64,000 bases of DNA. Source: Haematobia irritans. Taxonomy: Eukaryota; Arthropoda; Insecta; Diptera; Muscidae. Both the position numbers and the translations under genes were made by a program. Positions 57,966-64,000 of the stretch are shown one piece after another. Where the stretch lies: positions 68,614,537 through 68,678,536 of the forward strand of contig NC_134401.1 of NCBI RefSeq assembly GCF_050003625.1, given 5' to 3'. The notes beneath the pieces were generated by a model that did not search any database, was not told the origin of the DNA, and saw nothing but the letters and a program-made list of their open reading frames with translations. The stretch's first letter is position 1, and each line of letters begins with the position of its first letter.

Positions 57966-58442
57966 CCGATCACAGTAACGGCTAAACTATTTATTCAACA
58001 TCTGTGGAACCAGCAAATAGAATGGGACTTAACATTGAAGGAAGGTTTATGTGTTGAGTGGAAGAATTTCACACGAAATTTGCAGGCACTGAAACAGTGG
58101 AGTACAGCTGCATGGATTTGCAGATGCATCCGAAAGGGCAAACGCAGAAATAGTGTACCTGAAAGTGGATTCAAAAATTACAATAGTCTCCGCAAAAGGC
58201 AAGGTCAATCCGATCAAAAATGCCAAGACACTTCCAAAATTGGAACTTTGTGCTGCACATCTCCTAGCAAAACTACTGCAAAAGATAAGAAAAAGTGTGA
58301 CATCAGCGGTAAAAGTTTATGCATGGAGTGATTTTATGATTACTTTAGCATGGATAAACAATTCAAAAAATAAAGACAAATTTATTAAGAATAGAGTGGT
58401 GGATATTTTGGAACGAATCCATGAAGCCAAGTGGGATATGTA
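57951..58442 (+). pseudogene. BEL/Pao RNase H region
   Basis: Two overlapping frames (57951-58331 and 58153-58443) carry the post-RT segment LFIQHLWNQQIEWD, then KTLPKLELCAAHLLAKLL and VYAWSDFMITLAWIN, landmarks between RNase H and integrase in BEL/Pao Pol. The region that should bear the first RNase H Asp is shifted near 58130. A decayed domain. Confidence 0.7.
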
Positions 58443-58559
58443 AAATCAAAGGAAACCCCAGCAGATTTAGGCTCAAGGGGTGTTTTCCCCGAAACATTAA
58501 TAAACTACCATTTATGGTGGAATGGGCCTGAATGGCTAGCAAAAAATAGACACGAATTC

Positions 58560-59720
58560 GACGGTGTCAGCAGCGACGAGAATTTCAGCAGTAGAAGATA
58601 GTGTCTATGAAAGACTCATGAAATTTTCGTCGTTTAAGAAGCAACAAAGAGTCATGGCGTACGTACTCCGGTTTATAAAAGTTTTGAGAAGAAATAAGCC
58701 AGGAAGTGAGTATTTGACAGCAGGAGAGCTAGAAGATGCCGAAATGCCAATTATTAAACTGCATCAAGAACTAGAATGGCCGGCTGAGATGAGGCAAATA
58801 GGAATATGAGGAGAGGTAGATCATCGAAGCAAATTAGCTTTATTGCATCCGAAATTGTACAAATCTGGAGTGATGAGGGTAGGAGGAATACTACAATATT
58901 CATCGTTGCCCTACAACCAGAAACATCCAATTATAATCCAAAAATCGAGGTTAGCCGGAAACATCATACGGCAGACACATTGTGAAACTTTACATGGGGG
59001 AATACGGCTAATGGAAAATATGATTAAAAGGAAGTGCTGGATTATCGGGGCAAAAAGCAGAATTAAGATTTGTATAAGATGCTGCCCAAAATGTATACGC
59101 TATCGAGGTGAAGCAAGATGTCAGTTGATGGGGGGACCTGCCAACGTGTAGAGTAAGTATAAAACAGCCATTTCAACACTGTGGAGTGGATTATGCAGGA
59201 CCAATTCAACTGAGATGTTCAAAAACTAGAGGGACTAAAACCATTAAGGCTATGTAGCTTTATTTGTCTGCATGGTAACAAAGGCAGTGCATTTGGAAGC
59301 CGTTAGCGAGCTTACCACGGATGCATTTCTTGCAGCTCTGGCGCGATTCTTTGCAAGAAGAGGAAAGGCAAGTGATATCTACTCGGATAATTGGACGAAC
59401 TTCATAGGAGCATCAAAGCAACTAGACAAAGATTATGTAGAAACCTTGAAAAATAACACTAAAGTTGCATCAGTTGTGGAGAATGAGAAAATAAGATGGT
59501 ATTTTATTCCCCGGCAGCTCCTCACTTCGGAGGTCTATGCGAAGCCGCGGTTAAGTCGATGAAGTATCATCTGAAAAGGATTATTGGAGACACGAAGTTA
59601 ACATATGAAGAAATTATCACTGTACTGGCTCACATTGAAGCGGAACTAAATTCATAAGCGATGCATGAGTTCAGTAGCGATGCAGAGGATGTAGACACCA
59701 TAACCCCAGGGCATTTCCTA
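58560..59720 (+). pseudogene. BEL/Pao integrase, N-terminal and catalytic parts
   Basis: The zinc-binding part lies at 58843-59151 (HPIIIQKSRLAGNIIRQTHC, TLHGGIRLMENMIKRKCWII, CIRCCPKCIRYRGE). The catalytic core follows: HCGVDYAGP (first Asp, about 59182) and VTKAVHLEAVSELTTDAF, ARFFARRGKASDIYSDNWTN (second Asp, about 59385). A shifted frame then bears the Glu-containing block near 59545. Small frameshifts lie near 59150, 59250 and 59520. The mariner at 59721 separates this from the integrase C-terminus. Confidence 0.8.
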
Positions 59721-60958
59721 ACAGGTTGGCTGATAAGCCCCGGTTTAACAAAGAAAAATACATTTTTTTTGTCAAAATTCGTTTTTATTATTCAACATAG
59801 TTCCCTTCAAGAGCGATACAACGATTATAACGACCTTCCAATTTTTTGATACCATTTTGGTAGTACTCCTTCGGTTTTGCCACAAAATAGGCCTCAGTTT
59901 CGGCGATCACATCTTCATTGCAGCCTGCGAGCTTCCTTTTGAGGTCTGAGAACAAGGGGCCAGATCTGGAGAATACGGTGGGTGGGGAAGCAATTCGAAG
60001 CCCAATTCATGAATTTTTGCCATCGTTCTCAATGACTTGTAGCACGGTGCGTTGTCTTAGTGGAACAACACTTTTTTCTTCTTCATATGGGGCCGTTTTG
60101 CCGCGATTTCCTCCTTCAAACGCTCCAATAATGCCATATAATAGTCACTGTTGATGGTTTTTCCCTTCTCAAGATAATCGATAAAAATTATTACATGCGC
60201 ATCCCAAAAAACAGCAGACTTTTGAGTCTTTCCACGCTTCGGAGACGGTTCACCGGTCGCTGTCCACTCAGCCGACTGTCGATTGGACTCAGGAGTGTAG
60301 TGATGGAGCCATGTTTCATCCATTGTCACATATCGACGAAAAAACTCGGGTGTATTACGAGTTAACAGCTGCAAACACCGCTCAGAATCATCAACACGGT
60401 GTTGTTTTTGGTCAAATGTGAGCTCGCGCGGAACCCATTTTGCACAGAGCTTCCGCATATCCAAATATTGATGAATGATATGACCAACACGTTCCTTTGA
60501 TATCTTTAAGGCCTCTGCTATCTCGATCAACTTCATTTTATGGTCATTCAAAATCATTTTGTGGATTTTTTGATGTTTTCGTCGGTAACCACCTCTTTCG
60601 GGCGTCCACTGCGTTCACCGTCCTCCGTGCTCATTTCACCACGCTTGAATTTTGCATACCAATCAATTATTGTTGATTGCCATGGGGCAGAGTCCGGAAA
60701 CTCATTATCAAGCCAAGTTTTTGCTTCCACCGTATTTTTTCTCGTCAGAAAACAGTATTTTATCAAAACACGAAATTCCTTTTTTCCATTTTTTCACAAT
60801 AACAAAAGTTGCTTCACAAAAGACGCTCTATCTCACAAACAATTGACTTACAGACGTAAAATTTTGACATTTGAAGGTTGGTCTATATAAAAATAATATG
60901 CATTTAATACCAGCGACGCCATCTATGTGTCAGACCGGGGACTTATCAGCCAACCTGT
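59721..60958 (-). mobile_element. Himar1-like (irritans-group) mariner
   Basis: The ends ACAGGTTGGCTGATAAG (59721) and CTTATCAGCCAACCTGT (60942-60958) are the known irritans-group termini. TA flanks both sides (59719-59720, 60959-60960). At 1,238 bp it is slightly short of full length. It lies in the integrase gene of the BEL/Pao element, opposite in orientation, and the host frame is continuous when it is left out. Such elements were first described from the horn fly. Confidence 0.93.
59788..60789 (-). pseudogene. Himar1-like transposase, catalytic Asp deleted
   Basis: Minus strand from ATG 60789. N-terminal helix-turn-helix regions are visible (KTWLDNEFPDSAPWQSTIID; LIEIAEALKISKERVGHIIH). 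The first Asp is in YVTMDETWLHHYTPES. A short deletion sits between TQKSA and VFWDAH. A TAA stop lies just before the second Asp (VLFH, stop, DNAPC). After PPYSPDLAP a ~13-bp deletion shifts the frame and removes the SD that carries the third Asp of DD34D. Another deletion follows about 35 bp later. The C-terminal codons (KEYYQNGIKKLEGRYNRCIA) are still readable. It is inactive. Confidence 0.9.
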
Positions 60959-60960
60959 TA

Positions 60961-61340
60961 GTTGGACGTCCATTGTTTGAAGCTTCGGCGAAGTGCGACG
61001 AAGGAGGCTTGGGATGTGTTAGCAGGTGGAGACTGCTGCAGCGAATAAATACTCATTTTAGGAGAAAGTGGAAGGAGGAATATTTAACCACTTTGCAGAA
61101 TCGTACGAAATGGAGAAGAAAAGATCGAAACCTGGAGGTGAGTCAAATAGTCATACTGAAGAATGAAGACTCTCACCCTGCTTGTTGGCCTTTAGCAAAG
61201 GTTACGGATGTGCATACGGGTAAAGATGGAATAGTAAGAGTTGTGACTGTCAAAATGCAAAGCGGAGAGTTAAGAAGACCAGTCACTAAGTTATGCCCAT
61301 TAGAGCACGAAGGTGAAAAATTGGAAGAGATGAATATGGA
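60961..61340 (+). pseudogene. BEL/Pao integrase C-terminus
   Basis: The frame continues after the mariner with GRPLFE and LQRINTHFRRKWKEEYLTTL, then KWRRKDRNLEVSQIVILKNE and PLAKVTDVHTGKDGIVRVVT. This C-terminal domain with its W-x-L-x-K-V and G-x-D-G-x-x-R-V-V motifs is diagnostic of BEL/Pao integrase. It is open and directly followed by env sequence in the same frame. Confidence 0.82.
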
Positions 61341-62986
61341 AAACTCACGGTCAAAGAGAGCATGTAGGATCGAGACAAGGTCGACAGCAATATCGATGAT
61401 GATGATGTGGACTATGATGGTGAACCTTAGCTTGGTGATGTCCTCTAAGGGTTCATTTCTAAATGAAGTGAACAGTTCCACAGCAATGTATTTGGACCCT
61501 ATATGGCAAATCCATATGACCTCATCGTCGTGGAATATGATTATATATTTTGAGATGAAACCGTATTTGGATACTTTGGAGCTTGCCGCAGGGTTGCTTA
61601 ACAGGTCGACAGAGATATGTCCAAAGCTCAAAATATTGGAGAACCAGTGCTGGTCGGTTATAAGGAGTATGGAGCTAAATAAGTAAAATTAAGGCGAATA
61701 ACCGTTTGTTCATGAGGCAAGATAAACGGCAGCGAAGAGGAGCTCAACTGAAGTTTATAGGATCATTTCAACATTGGGCCTTCGGTGTGATGGACGACGA
61801 TGATCGCGTGGCAATGGAAAATAACATGAGAAATCTGTTGGCAAATCAACATGATCTGAAAGAATTAATAACGAAGCAGACATCAGTAGTTGAATCTACG
61901 GTCAATCTGCTAAAAAGAACAACAAATGAAATCAATTCACAATTTACGGATATAAAGTGTAAAATTGGAAATATCAGCGCTACAATGAACGAAAACTATT
62001 TCGTTTATAGAGAGTCTATTCGGTTCTTTATAATATCCAAAGAGATACACGAGCTGATAGACGAATGTGATGAGATGCAAAAGGAGATGATCAACGTATT
62101 GTTGGATGTGAATAATGGTCAAGTCCACCCCATGCTTCTAAGTCCCAGTCAGCTGCAATCGAAGATACTTAAGATTCGCAACGTGCTGCCTGAGAAGAGC
62201 ACAGGTACAGAACTAAAGAAAGTATTCCATTTGATGAAGGGGCATGGAATGTTCGTGGACACTCAATTAGTAATCGACTTGAAGATACTCCTTTTTAATA
62301 GGCAGTCGTCACACTTCTACAGAGTAATTCCGATACCGTTTGAGCAGAATGGCCTACTGAGTGATGAATTTGTGTGCGAAGAAAATTTCCCTTGGAGAGA
62401 TGCTTCTACAAATAATTGCGAGCTAGCGCCTTTGAGGCCACACATCAATCTAAAGTGCAATTATGATGAAGTAGAGAGTAGTCCATATTGGATTCAAATG
62501 AAACAAAATGGAAATTTGCTGTTTAGGATATTTGCTAATGCAACGGCACATATAAAATGTTCTGACAACCAGCAAGCCATCATGGAGCTTCCACCGCAAG
62601 GTATTCTATCCCTGGAAGCCGACTGTACAGCTCGGATAGATGAAATAACATTGGTAGCAGTCCACCATCAACGAAACGAGATTAGGTCCCAATTTCGCTC
62701 AATGCTATTGAAGGAAGTTAATCCAGCAGAAAAAGGGATTATAAAACCACTTGGAAATGTGGTGATCAATCATCATGAAGAAATCAACCAACTGAAGAAA
62801 GTCGTAGACCATTTGAAGAAAGAGAACATCGAATTAAGAGGCTTAAGATTCCATCATTGGTCAGGGCACTTAGCATTTATTTTAGTTATTCTAGTATTAC
62901 TAATTCTCATCGGTCTATTTATAAGAAGAATGATCAAAAAGAGGCTCATTGCTGCTATTCAGTACCCAGGGGGTGCGACGGTCTAG
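61341..62986 (+). pseudogene. Env-like glycoprotein of the BEL/Pao element, frameshifted
   Basis: A hydrophobic signal-like stretch rich in Met/Leu is at about 61392-61445, followed by a surface-unit segment up to a stop at 61684-61686. A second frame (61706-62986, 426 codons) starts with a basic furin-like site (RQRR, residues 8-11). Next is the FIGSF..W.FGVMDDDD block, the conserved fusion-region pattern of insect baculovirus F/errantivirus-type envelope proteins. It then has a long helical region, a Cys-containing ectodomain, a coiled coil (about 355-378) and one membrane span (about 388-406) with a basic cytoplasmic tail. In exogenous relatives it mediates membrane fusion. Here a frameshift separates signal/surface and fusion parts. 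Confidence 0.78.
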
Positions 62987-63247
62987 ATAGCCTATTTCCC
63001 GACCGGCAGAATGTTCAAAGTAAATATCTTTTGAACATGTCGCGATAGCAGCGACAATAAAAATATCGTAGAATTGGTCCCTATCATTAGATAGAGATTA
63101 GCTATTCAGTACGCAGGTTGTGCGACGGTCTAGATAGCCTATTTCTCGGCCAGCAGAATGTTCAAAGTAAATACCTTTCGAATATGAATGCGATAACGGC
63201 TACAATAAAAATATCGTAGAATTGGTCTCTATCATTAGATAGAGATT
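62954..63247 (+). repeat. 147-bp duplication at env/LTR junction
   Basis: Units 62954-63100 and 63101-63247 begin GCTATTCAGTAC and include the last env codons, CGGTCTAGATAGCCTATTTC and the LTR start TGTTCAAAG. There are therefore two LTR starts (63012 and 63159), only the second followed by a complete LTR. The units differ at several positions, so the duplication is not very recent. Confidence 0.88.
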
Positions 63248-63487
63248 AGAGACGCATTTGTTTACTTAGGATCGAAAGAAAATCATTACACTAGCTGATA
63301 AGAGTGCATGTGTAATGTGCGTACTTAGGGTCTTAATGTAATAAAGTAGATAAGGGATAGTTGTGTGCTACGATCAGTTGGTATGATGCACAGGCAGTTT
63401 AGTTTGTAAGTGTATATAAATAAAAATATTTTTGTAAATAAATTAGTATGAAAAGTATACTCATCTTGTTTGGTTATTAATCAAACA
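63159..63487 (+). repeat. 3' LTR
   Basis: TGTTCAAAGTAAATACC to GGTTATTAATCAAACA, 329 bp, matching the 5' LTR. AATAAA-like words occur at about 63341 and 63417, and TATATAAATAAAAA at 63413. Confidence 0.88.
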
Positions 63488-64000
63488 AGACCTTAGATGT
63501 AAAGTAGTGATTACATTTTTAAACTTGTTACTACAACCAAATGCACTTTGGACTTTAATTTTTTTTTTCTTACAAACTATGTAAAATTTTTTCTTACAAA
63601 CTACGTAAGAATTGGAAGAACATTTCTTCGTAAAAAGTACAAAATATTTCATAATTTTAATTAAAAGTTTCTTTGGTTGTAAAACAATGACAAACTTCGT
63701 ATTTTGAATGAAATTTTTCGTTCTTTTCACGAAGAGATTTCTTTCGGTGTATATCCCACCAATTCTTCACAAACACTTCATTTCTCTAAATACTAATAAA
63801 TAATTAACGTAGTTAAGGTGGGTATTAAGTTCGAGTTTAGCCGCTCAAATCTCCATTTTTCACGACTACTTTTCTTTAATAATCCATTTTTAAAAATGTA
63901 AAGTGTTGGGCAATTTCGTTCATTGAAGTCACCGCTCACTTCAGCTCATTTCAGAGCATTGAACTACTTCTTTCAGTTAGTTCAATTCATTTTTTGATTT
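63488..64000. other. Unassigned right flank
   Basis: It contains TTCTTCGTAAAAAGTACAAAA (63625) and ends of the form GAGATTTCTTTCGGTGTATA (63735-63754), which could be the terminus of another TA-flanked repeat. GGTGGGTATTAAGTTCGAGT at 63819 looks repeat-like. No gene recognised. Confidence 0.4.

Larger units (their letters stand above)
54662..63487 (+). mobile_element. BEL/Pao LTR retroelement with env, broken
   Basis: The order is 5' LTR (54662-54973), primer-binding region, gag, pol (RT, RNase H, integrase), env, 3' LTR (63159-63487). The Pol motif order and integrase style are of BEL/Pao, not Ty3/gypsy. An env gene in this superfamily is known from roo-like insect elements. Defects include gag/protease deletion with a 335-bp tandem duplication, several frameshifts, a mariner in integrase, an env frameshift and a 147-bp duplication at the env/LTR boundary. 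It is not infectious or mobile as it stands. A target duplication was not found (ATTAA on the left, AGACC on the right). Confidence 0.88.

Noticed and set aside
54657..63492. 5-bp target duplication of the BEL/Pao element
   Set aside because: The flanks ATTAA and AGACC do not match, so no duplication is claimed.

Overview
This window looks like repeat-saturated nuclear DNA from a higher fly, most likely a calyptrate muscid. The reasons are high A+T, a TCF/pangolin reading frame with a fly-type HMG box, an irritans-group (Himar1-like) mariner, rosa-like DD41D and DD37E mariners, Jockey, I/R1/LOA-like and RTE-like LINEs, Ty3/gypsy and BEL/Pao elements, and tRNA-headed SINEs. No operon, rRNA, true tRNA gene or CRISPR array is visible. 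The only sequence resembling a host protein gene is a 369-codon uninterrupted frame at 4698-5807 (minus). It carries the N-terminal armadillo/beta-catenin-binding segment and a complete HMG box of pangolin/TCF, then stops before the C-clamp.

Layout. 1-3.3 kb: three retroelement fragments, then the first of four copies (A-D) of a TA-flanked, TIR-bearing non-coding element that carries two divergent tRNA-like modules. 3.36-3.8 kb: possible hAT remnant. 4.7-5.8 kb: pangolin-like frame. 5.9-10.1 kb: small repeats, a complete SINE with a 16-bp target duplication, a repeat with ~150-bp internal monomers, and copy B. 10.2-18.2 kb: a DD37E mariner split by a 6.7-kb LINE (intact ORF1, decayed ORF2), itself split by copy C. 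19.2-32.5 kb: one Jockey-type LINE stretched over 13 kb by copy D (holding an RTE-like fragment, a 376-bp AT tract and another TIR element), by a second copy of the I/R1/LOA-like LINE, and by a 4.8-kb composite insertion containing a piggyBac-type MITE and a Tc1-type element. 32.6-34.2 kb: 5'-truncated LINE on the minus strand. 34.2-39.5 kb: LINE split in ORF1 by a 1,775-bp hAT-type element. 39.5-42.5 kb: second DD37E mariner and two gypsy fragments. 42.5-54.5 kb: gene-poor DNA, TIR elements, a 31-bp perfect hairpin, a gypsy pol fragment interrupted by an LTR-like pair, a DD41D mariner and a truncated SINE. 54.66-63.49 kb: a nearly complete but broken BEL/Pao element with gag, pol and env, two LTRs and a Himar1-like mariner inside integrase.

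The insertions can be ordered because most junctions still show target duplications, and reading frames continue across several junctions when the insert is removed: mariner < LINE < TIR element; Jockey < TIR element < RTE/TIR; BEL < Himar1. The SINE and the I/R1/LOA-like LINE share a 3' end finishing in CCTAA repeats, which suggests that this LINE mobilises the SINE. Copies A-D contain a tRNA-like head related to that SINE head, so one tRNA-derived module appears both in a retroposon and inside a DNA transposon.
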